Positions 1 through 8,941 of a DNA stretch of 64,000 nt are shown here, in pieces (position 1 is the stretch's first letter; each line of letters starts with the position of its first letter). Below the pieces are notes generated by a model. That model was given only the letters and a program-made list of their open reading frames with translations. It did no database searches and was not told the DNA's origin. The stretch lies in the NCBI RefSeq assembly GCF_000368145.1, contig NZ_KB849283.1, positions 1,514,324 to 1,578,323 of the forward strand, read 5' to 3'. The DNA is from Acinetobacter guillouiae CIP 63.46 (lineage in GTDB: Bacteria > Pseudomonadota > Gammaproteobacteria > Pseudomonadales > Moraxellaceae). A program made the position numbers and the translations under genes.

Positions 1-159
1 GTAACTCAATTGGTTGGTGGAATCTGTTTTAGTAGCTTGCAACATTGGGGTGTTTCCTATCATCAGCAATTTATACTTGCCTCAGGTGTACTCGCTGTAG
101 GTACAGCACAATTTTTTATCTATTCTATAACCCATCAAACACAACTGCATAAAAGCTAA
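1..159 (+). CDS. C-terminal end of a membrane transporter, probably MFS (partial)
   Basis: An open frame enters from the left edge and ends at TAA. The visible 52 residues contain a hydrophobic helix with small residues followed by a short polar tail ending in HKS, which is how the last helix of a 12-helix MFS carrier usually looks. The rest of the gene lies outside the window, so substrate and family are inferred. It could be another polytopic membrane protein. Confidence 0.5.
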   Translation, partial: VTQLVGGICFSSLQHWGVSYHQQFILASGVLAVGTAQFFIYSITHQTQLHKS

Positions 160-163
160 AATA

Positions 164-282
164 AATGATCATGTTGCGTGAATCATATTGCTATTAAAAA
201 CTTCTCCTCCCCTTCGAAAAAGATCAGGATGAGGGTGCTTTATCTTAATCTATGCTTTAAAAAAGGACAGATGAAAGAAGCC
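164..282. repeat. Dispersed intergenic repeat, copy 1
   Basis: About 120 bases resemble the stretch at 20202-20322. Shared blocks are GAATCATATTG, AGGATGAG, and a right part with CTATG, a run of A, and GAAGCC. Partial copies lie at 18171-18214 (right half) and 25240-25280 (left half). It fills most of the gene-free 160-494 interval; the remainder shows only A+T-rich DNA that should hold the promoter of the permease gene. Confidence 0.55.
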
Positions 283-494
283 TAGTGCTTCGTTTTAGAA
301 TCGCGCCAATCTAAACACGCTAAGCTTTATCCACCGTAAAATAATCGGCTTTGCACAAAGAAATAATTTAAATATCAACCTCAAACACATAAGTTTTAGC
401 TTTCACTTAAAGCACTTTTCTCACAGTTATTGACCATTTGGCATATAAATTGCTCTTTGTAATGCAGGGATGGCAAAGTCATAAAGGTTTTAAG

Positions 495-1853
495 ATGAAT
501 ACTGAAATTAAAAAAATTCAACCTGAAGATGAAGTTTTAAGTGCGGGAAAGAACCTGACATTTGGTTTACAGCATGTACTCACCATGTATGGTGGTCTGA
601 TTGCAGCACCTTTGGTCGTAGGTACGGCGATTGGTCTAAATGCAGCTGAAATTGCCTTATTAATTACAGCATCTATTCTTGTGGGTGGTTTGGCAACATT
701 ACTACAAACGCTTGGACTAAAGTGGTTTGGTGCAAAACTTCCAATTGTACAAGGCACTTCATTTGCTGCTGTCGCGAGCATGATCGCGATTGGTACAACT
801 GGGGGAAATATTCAAACGATTTTCGGTGCGGTGATTGTCAGTTCTATTTTCGGGATATTGATTACCCCCTTTTTCTCAAAAATAGTACGTTTCTTTCCAC
901 CGATTGTGACGGGTTCAATTATTACCATTATTGGAATTTCACTTTTACCTGTTGCAATCCGCTGGATTATGGGCGGTAACCCTAAAGCACCCGAATGGGG
1001 CTCCCTAGAAAATATAGGGATTGCAGCCTTTACCCTCGGTGTACTACTTGTGGTGAGTCGCTTTGGTTCAGCTACAATGGCGCGCCTAGGCGTACTCATT
1101 TCAATTATTGTTGGTGCAATTTTTACCATCCTGCTTGGTGTTGCCGACTTTTCAAAAGTGGGCAATGGTGATTTATTTGCTTTCCCACATCTATTTGCTT
1201 TTGGTCTACCCAGCTTTGAAATGTCCGCGATCTTAACCATATGTATTGTGACCATCGTAATCCTTACTGAAACAACAGCCAGCCTTTTAGCGATTGGTGA
1301 AATTGTTGATACAAAAATGGATAGTCATCGTTTGGCAGATGGTTTAAGAGCAGACATGCTATCTTCTGCGATTGCGCCATTATTTGGTTCATTTATGCAA
1401 TGTGCTTTTGTTCAAAACGTAGGACTGGTTGCCATTTCAGGTGTTAAAAGTCGTTTTGTCGTAGCAACAGGTGGTGCTATTTTAGTTGTACTGGGTTTAT
1501 TACCGATTTTCGGACGCTTAATTGCTGCGATTCCGATGCCTGTTTTAGGTGGCGCAGGTATTGTTTTATTTGGTAGCGTTGCAGCAAGCGGTATTCGTAC
1601 ATTATCTAAAGTGGATTATCAAACCCAATCCAATCTTATCATTGTTGCTGTGTCGATCTGCGTCGGCTTAATTCCTTTAATCAGCCCTGATTTCTTTCAT
1701 GCATTTCCCAAAGTATTCCAAACTTTATTTCATTCAGGAATAAGTGCGACATGTATAGCAGCAGTATTACTCAATATTTTCTTTAATCACCTTTCATTTG
1801 GTAAAAAAACTGTTGGATCTTCGGTCAAAAATGTACAAACGGCTATACATTGA
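495..1853 (+). CDS. NCS2 family nucleobase:cation symporter (xanthine/uracil permease)
   Basis: A 452-residue polytopic inner-membrane protein that should import a purine or pyrimidine base with a cation. The family signature is visible as QNVGLVAISGVKSR in the second half (NCS2 motif Q-N-x-G then a small residue and G/K), and TSFAAV lies in the first half. The frame could be extended to a TTG at 438, but the ATG at 495 has an AAGG about 8 bases upstream and starts where the family's soluble N-terminus starts. It closely resembles bacterial xanthine permeases (XanP/PbuX group); substrate specificity is not readable with certainty. It ends just before a strong terminator. Confidence 0.85.
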   Translation: MNTEIKKIQPEDEVLSAGKNLTFGLQHVLTMYGGLIAAPLVVGTAIGLNAAEIALLITASILVGGLATLLQTLGLKWFGAKLPIVQGTSFAAVASMIAIGTTGGNIQTIFGAVIVSSIFGILITPFFSKIVRFFPPIVTGSIITIIGISLLPVAIRWIMGGNPKAPEWGSLENIGIAAFTLGVLLVVSRFGSATMARLGVLISIIVGAIFTILLGVADFSKVGNGDLFAFPHLFAFGLPSFEMSAILTICIVTIVILTETTASLLAIGEIVDTKMDSHRLADGLRADMLSSAIAPLFGSFMQCAFVQNVGLVAISGVKSRFVVATGGAILVVLGLLPIFGRLIAAIPMPVLGGAGIVLFGSVAASGIRTLSKVDYQTQSNLIIVAVSICVGLIPLISPDFFHAFPKVFQTLFHSGISATCIAAVLLNIFFNHLSFGKKTVGSSVKNVQTAIH

Positions 1854-1857
1854 GATA

Positions 1858-1894
1858 AAAAAAGCAGAGCTTTAATAAAAGCTCTGCTTTTTTA
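1858..1894 (+). terminator. Intrinsic terminator after the permease gene
   Basis: A perfect 13-bp stem (AAAGCAGAGCTTT) with loop AATA, flanked by A-runs and T-runs so it can work both ways. The same hairpin recurs, base for base, at 4021-4053. Confidence 0.9.
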
Positions 1895-2011
1895 GATTGT
1901 TAAATTCGATAAATTGGTAAGCATCTAGCAAATAACCACTATTTCTATCTGACAACTACACGTTTTATTGTGTCTATTAAATTAATTTTAAACGACTATT
2001 ATATAAAGATA

Positions 2012-2341
2012 TTAATTATCCTTATACGCCGATTTTCTACGATCTATATAAGAATTAATTAAATATTTATTAATAATAAAATCTTCATATCCCCTTACAT
2101 CTTTTATCTGCTCATCAATCATGACCAATGTATAACTATAAGGTGATTCTAAATATTTAATAAAAACGATAGGCGTATTTATTAATTGAGAATCATAGAT
2201 ATATGTAGAATCAAACCAACCTAAGCCATCTTCATAATCTTGAATAAATGGACTTCCCCACAGCTTACAAAATTCTTTGATGTCTAAATCAGTACAGATA
2301 ATCGTTTGATCATTTCCACTTGGCCAAAATGATTCTGCCAT
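2012..2341 (-). CDS. Hypothetical protein, 109 aa
   Basis: I do not recognise this protein. It is small, acidic in the first half and rich in Tyr, Ile and Asp, with no signal peptide or membrane segment and a basic tail (RRKSAYK). The ATG has AGGA seven bases upstream, so translation is plausible. It is the last of four unrelated-looking small genes all on the minus strand between two copies of one terminator. Size, solubility, composition and clustering resemble orphan immunity proteins of contact-dependent or type VI toxin systems, but no toxin gene is adjacent, so this is only a hypothesis. Confidence 0.65.
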   Translation of the reverse strand: MAESFWPSGNDQTIICTDLDIKEFCKLWGSPFIQDYEDGLGWFDSTYIYDSQLINTPIVFIKYLESPYSYTLVMIDEQIKDVRGYEDFIINKYLINSYIDRRKSAYKDN

Positions 2342-2478
2342 ATCAACATCCTATTTTTGACTATACATCTAACGGCAACTTTATCGCCAACATTTTTTAC
2401 TCTAGGGTTCGGAGAAAACTATAAGGCTCTTCCATCCAATCCGCTCCATTTGGTTTTACAGGGGAATAGAATTCAAAT

Positions 2479-2916
2479 CTACTTCTTAAGGTCTTCAATT
2501 AATACCAATAAGTCAGATTTTAATTGATCATAATCTACAGTCTTAGGTACCCTAAACAATGGATTGTTTATACGCTCAATAAACAAGGAACAATAGAGAT
2601 CTCTTAATTGGTTGATTGAAAGTTTCTCTATCTCTAAAGGATTGATTAAAATTTTAAAAATTAAAGTAGTTTGAGTATTACCATCAATATCCTTTGATCT
2701 TTCTAAATTTTTCATTTGATTAAATCTGGCTAAATTTATTTCAACCTCCTCATAAATTCTAATAACCATGAAAAGAGCTAAAACAAAATTCCCGCCATAG
2801 GAGTTATTAGATAAAGCCTTCCAGTTTTTATCTTCAAAATAACGATTTAATTTATGAAGTTTTTCAAAATAAGGTTCTATTCCTGTTACGGATGTAGCAC
2901 CAATCCTTATTCCCAT
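2479..2916 (-). CDS. Hypothetical protein, 145 aa
   Basis: Not recognised. A soluble, mainly helical protein: predicted amphipathic helices around residues 12-30, 45-70 (FVLALFMVIRIYEEVEINLARFN) and 95-145, ending in a Leu/Lys-rich helix. The start ATG has AGGTG five bases upstream. It belongs to the four-gene minus-strand cluster and is separated from its neighbours by short A+T-rich gaps. A role as immunity or antitoxin-type partner is conceivable from context only. Confidence 0.65.
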   Translation of the reverse strand: MGIRIGATSVTGIEPYFEKLHKLNRYFEDKNWKALSNNSYGGNFVLALFMVIRIYEEVEINLARFNQMKNLERSKDIDGNTQTTLIFKILINPLEIEKLSINQLRDLYCSLFIERINNPLFRVPKTVDYDQLKSDLLVLIEDLKK

Positions 2917-2981
2917 TATGACACCTATTTATAAAATTGATTAATTTTATATTTTTTAAAAAATTAAGGTGAATTAAGATG

Positions 2982-3392
2982 TTAAACTGTCATTTTTTCA
3001 GGAATATTCCAGCTTTTCTTAGAAACGATAATTGAACAAGATTCCTGAAAATCAGTCCAGCTATACTCAACAACTAAATCATCATTAAAACATCTAAATG
3101 TAGCAACTGCATGATCTCCATAATATGGGCCAATATAGATTAATTTGGATTTATTTAGACAGCTAATATTAGCTTTTGGAATGTTTTCAAACGCTTTATG
3201 TAAATCATCCTGAATTGATATATCAGAACAGTTTCGCAAGACCATGTTTTTATTATTTATTTCTTCACCAAGATACAAAGCTTTGAAATACTTTTTGTAT
3301 TTCAAGTATGTTTGAAAATTACCTTGTAAATCAAAAATAAAAAACAGCATTAACAATGAAAAAAAAGCTACGATATAACTCATTTTCTTCAT
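2982..3392 (-). CDS. Hypothetical secreted or membrane-anchored protein, 136 aa
   Basis: Residues 1-25 (MKKM then a hydrophobic stretch IVAFFSLLMLFFIF) form a signal anchor or signal peptide. The remaining 110 residues are polar and contain four cysteines (in LRNCSD, ISCLNK, FRCFND and ESCSII), consistent with disulphides in the periplasm. GGTG lies five bases before the ATG. Function unknown. It is the only member of the small cluster with an export signal. Confidence 0.65.
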   Translation of the reverse strand: MKKMSYIVAFFSLLMLFFIFDLQGNFQTYLKYKKYFKALYLGEEINNKNMVLRNCSDISIQDDLHKAFENIPKANISCLNKSKLIYIGPYYGDHAVATFRCFNDDLVVEYSWTDFQESCSIIVSKKSWNIPEKMTV

Positions 3393-3607
3393 ATTTTCAC
3401 CATATTTAAAATAAACAAATAATTTTTAAATAGGCAATAATCTTATCTAAAAAATACTACCTTTTTATAATAAATCTTTTCCATAAGTAAACTTTAAAAA
3501 ATATACATTATACTTTACTATAATCTAGCTTTTATTTTACATAAACGCCAGAATCTTAATTTTAGGCCATCTCATCTAATGACTAGAAAAACGTTTGCCT
3601 GCATTAT

Positions 3608-3925
3608 TTACCATACAAATCTTGCTCTACTCTTAAGTACATTCATCCAGTAATTATTGTTATTAACAAATAGCTCCTTAATTGGCCAATCAGGTGCTGT
3701 TTCTATTTTTTGTAATAAATTTTGTGTTAAACCAAAGTAATCATCCTCATCATTCCTTAATACCGAACACAAGCCTACCGCATCATCATTGCTTACTGGT
3801 AACTTTATCCCATCAATTAATGCTTGAATATGACCAATATACTCAATACTTTTTGGATCCTTCACCGCATCTTCGGACTTTGGAAATACGCCAAGTTTTA
3901 TTAAATTTTCAACAGCAATTTGCAT
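3608..3925 (-). CDS. Hypothetical protein, 105 aa
   Basis: A soluble acidic protein that I cannot assign. The frame can be read from an ATG 15 bases further upstream, but GAGAGG sits seven bases before the second ATG (MQIAVENL), so I start there. Features: an N-terminal helix, a central Asp-rich turn (RNDEDDYFGL) and an aromatic C-terminus with NNNNYW and RARFVW. It is the first gene of the four-gene minus-strand cluster. Its size and fold-like pattern recall immunity proteins, without proof. Confidence 0.65.
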   Translation of the reverse strand: MQIAVENLIKLGVFPKSEDAVKDPKSIEYIGHIQALIDGIKLPVSNDDAVGLCSVLRNDEDDYFGLTQNLLQKIETAPDWPIKELFVNNNNYWMNVLKSRARFVW

Positions 3926-4017
3926 AACCAAACCTCTCATTATTTAATTATATTCTTAGTCAAAAGTATATTGAGTTTTTCCCTTATTTATTTTAATTTA
4001 AGTTTTACATATTTATA

Positions 4018-4054
4018 TAAAAAGCAGAGCTTTAATAAAAGCTCTGCTTTTTTA
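4018..4054. terminator. Intrinsic terminator, duplicate of the one at 1861
   Basis: Same 13-bp stem and AATA loop as the terminator after the permease gene. It lies downstream of the hydrolase gene that ends at 4116 and can work in both directions. Confidence 0.88.
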
Positions 4055-4115
4055 CTTACCACGCTCTATTTAACCGCCAAGAAAAGCAAATGACTGCATG
4101 CTTCTCTTAAAACCA

Positions 4116-5360
4116 TTATTTTGTGGTTGGCATATGCTTTTTAATAAAGGCAACCAATTCAGGATTCTTTTCAACAATCGCTTGAGTATGACTCGCATCT
4201 TTCACAGGCAAGAACGTTACATCTGTGCCCATATCTTTTAAACGTTGTTGCAATCCTTCCGTCACAGGATAAGGTACTGCCATATCAGCAGTTCCCTGAA
4301 TAATCATCACAGGACTATTAATTTTTTTGGTTGCAGGTTGGTTCTCAGCTAAGAATTTTTTTACCGTCGGATTTTCTTGGAAATTATCGACCAATCCAGG
4401 ATAGTCTAAAACAGTTTTTCCGCCATTCCTAACGATATAATCACGGATATCATCAGCAAATTTATTATGCAATTCATCTAGACATAAGCCATTTTCGCCC
4501 GTTGAACCTTCCGCAAATTCTGCAATATTTTTTGAACGATCTTTGAAAACTTCTCGATAATTAAACTTAGGTTCATAAGCAGTCACACCAACTGTGGTAT
4601 AAGCAGCATATGCCAATAATTCAGCATAAACTTCAACAGCAGTCCCTATTGGGGCTGTTCCAGCTTGTTCTTTTTGAAGGATATCTCGAATTGCTTGTGG
4701 CGCAACGACAGAAATAATATAACCCAAACTTGAGGCAGGTGCGCCTGCGACAGCACCTTTATAATTGGCATCACTATTGGAAAGCTCAGCGGTTCCTAAA
4801 GAACCATGCCCACCCTGCGATTGGCCGACAGACATCCATTGACCATTGATCTGATTACCATAGCGCTCTTTATATGCTTTCACTGCATAAATCGCTGAAT
4901 TTGCTTCACTCTTTAAATTTAAATACGGATGCATACCCGGTGTACCCAAGCCTTCATAGTCTGGGGCAATAATCACATAACCCTCATTTAACAGGCTTTG
5001 CGCCATATTTTTAAATCGCGGATTAAATTTATTTCGACTTGGCGCACAACTATCACCCACACCCACTGTACCATGCTCCCAAACCACAACTTTCCAACCA
5101 TCAGTAGGTCGTGTTGTTTTGGGAATGAAAACCATTGCTGTGGCTTTTTTGGTTTCACCGAGTACATTCGGCATATTATAAGTCATGACTTTGACTGATG
5201 TAGCCTCATTGATTACATCTGAATTATATGTATTTTCAGATACATAATTCTTATTTGAACCCCAGTTATTCCAGTTATTATCGTCATCATTACATGCAGT
5301 TAAAAATAATACTGAACCGCAGGTCATTGCCAATAATGTTCGTTTAAATAATGTTTTCAT
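4116..5360 (-). CDS. Secreted lipoprotein alpha/beta-hydrolase (lipase/esterase-like), paralog 1
   Basis: A 414-residue exported lipoprotein: signal peptide with lipobox LTAC (Cys23), then an Asn/Asp-rich tether and an alpha/beta-hydrolase domain. A catalytic triad is readable: Ser181 in GQSQGG, Asp359 in QGTADMAVP and His391 in DASHTQ. An oxyanion-type segment EHGTVG precedes APDYEGLG and HPYLNLK, typical of secretory lipase-like (LIP) and related esterases. The product should sit in the outer membrane or periplasm and cleave an ester, possibly lipid or polyester. It is one of seven paralogs in the window and is closest to the next gene upstream. Substrate unknown. Confidence 0.8.
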   Translation of the reverse strand: MKTLFKRTLLAMTCGSVLFLTACNDDDNNWNNWGSNKNYVSENTYNSDVINEATSVKVMTYNMPNVLGETKKATAMVFIPKTTRPTDGWKVVVWEHGTVGVGDSCAPSRNKFNPRFKNMAQSLLNEGYVIIAPDYEGLGTPGMHPYLNLKSEANSAIYAVKAYKERYGNQINGQWMSVGQSQGGHGSLGTAELSNSDANYKGAVAGAPASSLGYIISVVAPQAIRDILQKEQAGTAPIGTAVEVYAELLAYAAYTTVGVTAYEPKFNYREVFKDRSKNIAEFAEGSTGENGLCLDELHNKFADDIRDYIVRNGGKTVLDYPGLVDNFQENPTVKKFLAENQPATKKINSPVMIIQGTADMAVPYPVTEGLQQRLKDMGTDVTFLPVKDASHTQAIVEKNPELVAFIKKHMPTTK

Positions 5361-5719
5361 TCAAATTCCTCAGTTTTTATTGTTTGAACAACTCCGTGTT
5401 CAAGCTACTAATTAAACATAAAAAAATGTATCTTGCTAGGATACTTTTAACCAAATAGTAAAATAATATATAGATACAAATGCTTATCTTTAATTTAAAT
5501 TCACTTAAACCAAATTCATGCAATAGAAACACCAGCATCAGTCATTAAACCATCCCACGGATTACGCAGAAATACATCATTATGGATCATAGAAATAGCT
5601 CAAAAAAATGTGCTCTCGAATGCCAGTTGAGAGAAACAGCGATCATGCTTTATAAATAGCCTTGATCAAAAGCCAATCAAATCTTCTATAAAAGTGTATA
5701 AATGAACATATATAAATAC
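5361..5719. other. Gene-free interval upstream of paralog 1
   Basis: A+T-rich DNA with no open frame worth reporting. It must hold the promoter of the hydrolase gene ending at 4116; no clear promoter hexamers could be fixed by eye. Confidence 0.5.
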
Positions 5720-5756
5720 AAAAAAGCAGAGCTTCGATGGAAACTCTGCTTTTTAT
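5720..5756 (-). terminator. Intrinsic terminator after paralog 2
   Basis: Stem AAAAGCAGAG / CTCTGCTTTT with a T-run on the minus strand. It shares its outer stem with the terminators at 1861 and 4021 but has a different loop. Confidence 0.8.
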
Positions 5757-5820
5757 AAAAGGTCACTGACAATTTTAACTATAGATAAAACCAAGTGATT
5801 TGATGATTTTCTAAAAACAC

Positions 5821-7062
5821 TTATTTCGTAGTTGGCATATGTTTTTTAATAAACTCAACCAGTTCAGTATTCTTCGCTATAATCGCTCCAGTATGAGTTG
5901 CATCTTTCACAGCTAAGAATGTGACATCTGTTCCCATTGCTTTTAAGTCTTTTTGTAATTTATCTGTGACTGTATAAGGCACAGAGGTATCAGCAGTTCC
6001 CTGAATAATCATCACAGGTGTATTAATTCTTTTCGTTGCAGGTTGATTATCTTCCAAGAATTTTTTCAAGGTCGGATTCTCTTGGAAATTATCGATTAAT
6101 CCTGGATAATCTAAAACGGTTTTACCTGCATTCTTAGCGGTATAGTCATTAATATCATCGACAAATTTTTTCTGTAAATCAACAAAGCATAAACCGTTCT
6201 CCCCCGTTGAACCTTCTGCTAATGCGACAATACTTTTTGAACGCTCTTTAAAAACATCTCGATAGTTAAACTTAGGCTCATAAGCGGTCACACCAACAAC
6301 GGCAAAAGATGTATAGGTCAATAACGTAGCATAAACTCCAGCTGCAGTGCCTACTGGTTTTTCCCCTTTTTGCTCTTCTAGGAGAATATTTTGAATCGCT
6401 TTCGGTGCAACATCAGCAATAATCTGCCCCAAACTTGAGGCAGGTGCGCCTGCCACAGCACCCTTATAGTTGGAATCAGTATTGGAAAACTCTGCCGTAC
6501 CTAAAGACGCTTGTCCGCCCTGAGATTGTCCTACCGACATCCACTGACCATTGATTTGATTACCATAACGCTCTTTATATGCTTTCACCGCATAAATTGC
6601 TGAATTTGCTTCACTCTTTAGATTTAAATACGGGTGCATACCCGGTGTCCCCAAGCCTTCATAATCAGGGGCGAGAATCACATAACCTTCTTTTAATAAA
6701 CTCTCTGCCATCGGTTTAAATCGATCATTAATTTCATTTCTACTCGGTGCGCAACTATCACCCACACCTACAGTACCATGCTCCCAAACCACTACCTTCC
6801 AACCATCAGTAGGTCTCTTGGTTTTTGGAACAAAAACCATTGCTGTAGCTTTCTTAGTTCCACCGAGTACATAGGGCATATTATAGGTCATGACTTTGAT
6901 TGATTCAGCCTCAGGCATGCGACCTAAATTATAGGTACTCTCAGACACATAATCTTTATTTGAACCCCAGTTATCCTTGTTATCATCATCATTACATGCA
7001 GCTAAGAATAATGCTGAACCGCAGGTCATTGCCAATAGGGTTTGTTTAAATATTGCTTTCAT
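5821..7062 (-). CDS. Secreted lipoprotein alpha/beta-hydrolase, paralog 2
   Basis: 413 residues, colinear with paralog 1 and very similar throughout. Signal peptide with lipobox LAAC (Cys23), Asp/Asn-rich tether, then the hydrolase domain with Ser180 in GQSQGG, Asp358 in QGTADTSVP and His390 in DATHTG. Paralogs 1 and 2 form their own subfamily: both have VVWEHGTVGVGDSCAPSRN and end in IKKHMPTTK. The high identity and similar downstream hairpins point to a fairly recent tandem duplication. Outer-membrane or periplasmic esterase; substrate unknown. Confidence 0.8.
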   Translation of the reverse strand: MKAIFKQTLLAMTCGSALFLAACNDDDNKDNWGSNKDYVSESTYNLGRMPEAESIKVMTYNMPYVLGGTKKATAMVFVPKTKRPTDGWKVVVWEHGTVGVGDSCAPSRNEINDRFKPMAESLLKEGYVILAPDYEGLGTPGMHPYLNLKSEANSAIYAVKAYKERYGNQINGQWMSVGQSQGGQASLGTAEFSNTDSNYKGAVAGAPASSLGQIIADVAPKAIQNILLEEQKGEKPVGTAAGVYATLLTYTSFAVVGVTAYEPKFNYRDVFKERSKSIVALAEGSTGENGLCFVDLQKKFVDDINDYTAKNAGKTVLDYPGLIDNFQENPTLKKFLEDNQPATKRINTPVMIIQGTADTSVPYTVTDKLQKDLKAMGTDVTFLAVKDATHTGAIIAKNTELVEFIKKHMPTTK

Positions 7063-7281
7063 TACAAATTCCTCAATTTTTTTATTGTTTGAACAGCTCC
7101 GTGTTCACCCTTAATTAAGCATAAATAAATGCGTCTTGCTACAATATTTTTTAACAAAACAGAGGAATATCTCACATTTATAAATTATTATTTTTCTTTA
7201 TCTAGTGAAATTTCATCAATATTTCGTATTATTATAAATACAGATGAAATTTCAAAAGTGGTTTATTTTAATAATTTAAAT

Positions 7282-8160
7282 TCAAAATAATGCAATAAAA
7301 ATGCCGACAAAGATAATTAAACCGACCCAACGGTTATGTCTAAATGCCCAAAAGCATAATTGTGGATCTCGCGCTTTGGTTTTAGACCATTGGTAAATAA
7401 AATCAGCAACAACCAATAACAATGCAATCAAGCCAAATGGAATCAATATATTTTCTAAATACAATGCTGTACCAATCAACAATACACTGGTCAATTGCAA
7501 TAAAGAGATAATCTGAATATCGTATTTTCCAAAAAGAATAGCAGTTGATTTCACGCCAATTTTTAAATCATATTCACGATCTGTAATTGCATATTGGGTA
7601 TCATATGCCACCGTCCATGCTAAATTGCCAAAATAAAGCAACCAACAGGTCCAGTCTAAAGGTTTTCCCATTGCGGTAAACGACATCGGAATACCCCAAG
7701 AAAATGCCATCCCTAAGACCACTTGTGGTAAATGGGTATAACGCTTCATAAAGGGATAAATAAAGGCGAGGACTAAACCTGCAAGCGCACAGTAAAAAGT
7801 TGCAATCGGTAAGAAAAATAAAGTACACGCACTGGCGGCCACCAAACCAATGAACACCCAAATCGCTTCTTTGGCTGAGATCACCCCAGTAGCCAGAGGG
7901 CGATTTTTAGTTCGTTCTACATGTGCATCCACTTTACGATCAGCAAAATCATTGATCGCACAACCGGCTGCGCGCATAAAAATTGTCCCCAAGACCATTG
8001 CAACCAGTGTCACAATATCGGGGATACCTTCTGCAGCAATCCATAATGCCCACATGGTCGGCCATAAAACCAATTCTGTCCCAACTGGTTTATCAAAACG
8101 ACACAGATAATAATAAGCTTCTAACCGTTGTTGCCAAGTGGTGTGTTGCGCGATCGACAT
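7282..8160 (-). CDS. ubiA: 4-hydroxybenzoate octaprenyltransferase
   Basis: 292-residue inner-membrane prenyltransferase that attaches the polyprenyl tail to 4-hydroxybenzoate, the second step of ubiquinone synthesis. Both Asp-rich prenyl-diphosphate/Mg sites are present: NDFADRKVD (Asp71, Asp74, Asp78) and DREYD (Asp194, Asp198), with YDTQYA just before. About eight to nine hydrophobic helices follow the family pattern and the length is normal. AAGGA precedes the ATG by five bases. It lies 17 bases downstream of ubiC in the same direction, so the two form an operon in pathway order. Confidence 0.96.
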   Translation of the reverse strand: MSIAQHTTWQQRLEAYYYLCRFDKPVGTELVLWPTMWALWIAAEGIPDIVTLVAMVLGTIFMRAAGCAINDFADRKVDAHVERTKNRPLATGVISAKEAIWVFIGLVAASACTLFFLPIATFYCALAGLVLAFIYPFMKRYTHLPQVVLGMAFSWGIPMSFTAMGKPLDWTCWLLYFGNLAWTVAYDTQYAITDREYDLKIGVKSTAILFGKYDIQIISLLQLTSVLLIGTALYLENILIPFGLIALLLVVADFIYQWSKTKARDPQLCFWAFRHNRWVGLIIFVGIFIALF

Positions 8161-8177
8161 GACAGTCCTTCAATACT

Positions 8178-8675
8178 CTATTTTGAAATATGCTGTTGTT
8201 GCAAAAATTGCTCAAAGGCAGGTAGAAAAGTCTCTTGAACAATAAATTTACAACCATGCCAAGTATAACAACTTTGACGTGTCCAACCTTCTGCTAATTT
8301 TAAAACACGCCGTTCACACAGCGGATTGGTACGTTGAAATAAAAATTTTCCGATCGGTTTGGTTCGAATATGCTTAAATAAACGTGCTTTGCCATGGATA
8401 CTAAGAATAGGAAAAATACTTTTTGCTTTTACCCAAGGTTGTTCATCGCAACCAAATAAGTAACTTTCACGTACCCATGAGGTATGTTGCTGTGGCATCA
8501 GCATCCATTGACTATCCAGCACACTCATTCTTTGATAATGCTCTTGAATCGGTTGAACTTTAAAAACACCACCCGCGACATCAGTTAACTGCTGAGTCAG
8601 TGAACCTTGTGCATACAACCATGTTTTTAATTCAGGAGGAAACTTCTTATCCCGTATTGTGCATGATTGTTTCAA
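8178..8675 (-). CDS. ubiC: Chorismate pyruvate-lyase
   Basis: 165 residues; converts chorismate to 4-hydroxybenzoate and pyruvate, the first committed step of ubiquinone synthesis, in the cytoplasm. Family landmarks include WVRESYLFG (substrate-pocket Arg) and PLCERRVLKLAEGWTRQSCYTW. There is no usable ATG near the N-terminus; a TTG with AAGGG seven bases upstream gives the expected length, so a TTG start is the best call. It is followed at once by ubiA. Confidence 0.9.
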   Translation of the reverse strand: MKQSCTIRDKKFPPELKTWLYAQGSLTQQLTDVAGGVFKVQPIQEHYQRMSVLDSQWMLMPQQHTSWVRESYLFGCDEQPWVKAKSIFPILSIHGKARLFKHIRTKPIGKFLFQRTNPLCERRVLKLAEGWTRQSCYTWHGCKFIVQETFLPAFEQFLQQQHISK

Positions 8676-8941
8676 TGTTCAGCCCTTCAAATTTTGGATG
8701 ACTTAGTGTAACTGAAATTTCTTGTTTTGTTTAAATTGATCGTCTGAATCCTAAAATTGAATGAACAATCCATCAAAAATAAAAACAGGGAAACGAGAGA
8801 TTCAAGTGAAAATTAAGATAACTTTATTTCATCAACTTCGCACCAACTGGTTTTCTCTTTTAATCACTATTTTGATTTGTATCACTTTCTGCTACATTTT
8901 AAATATTAACACTGATCTCAGGTATTTTAGGGCCTCGCATA

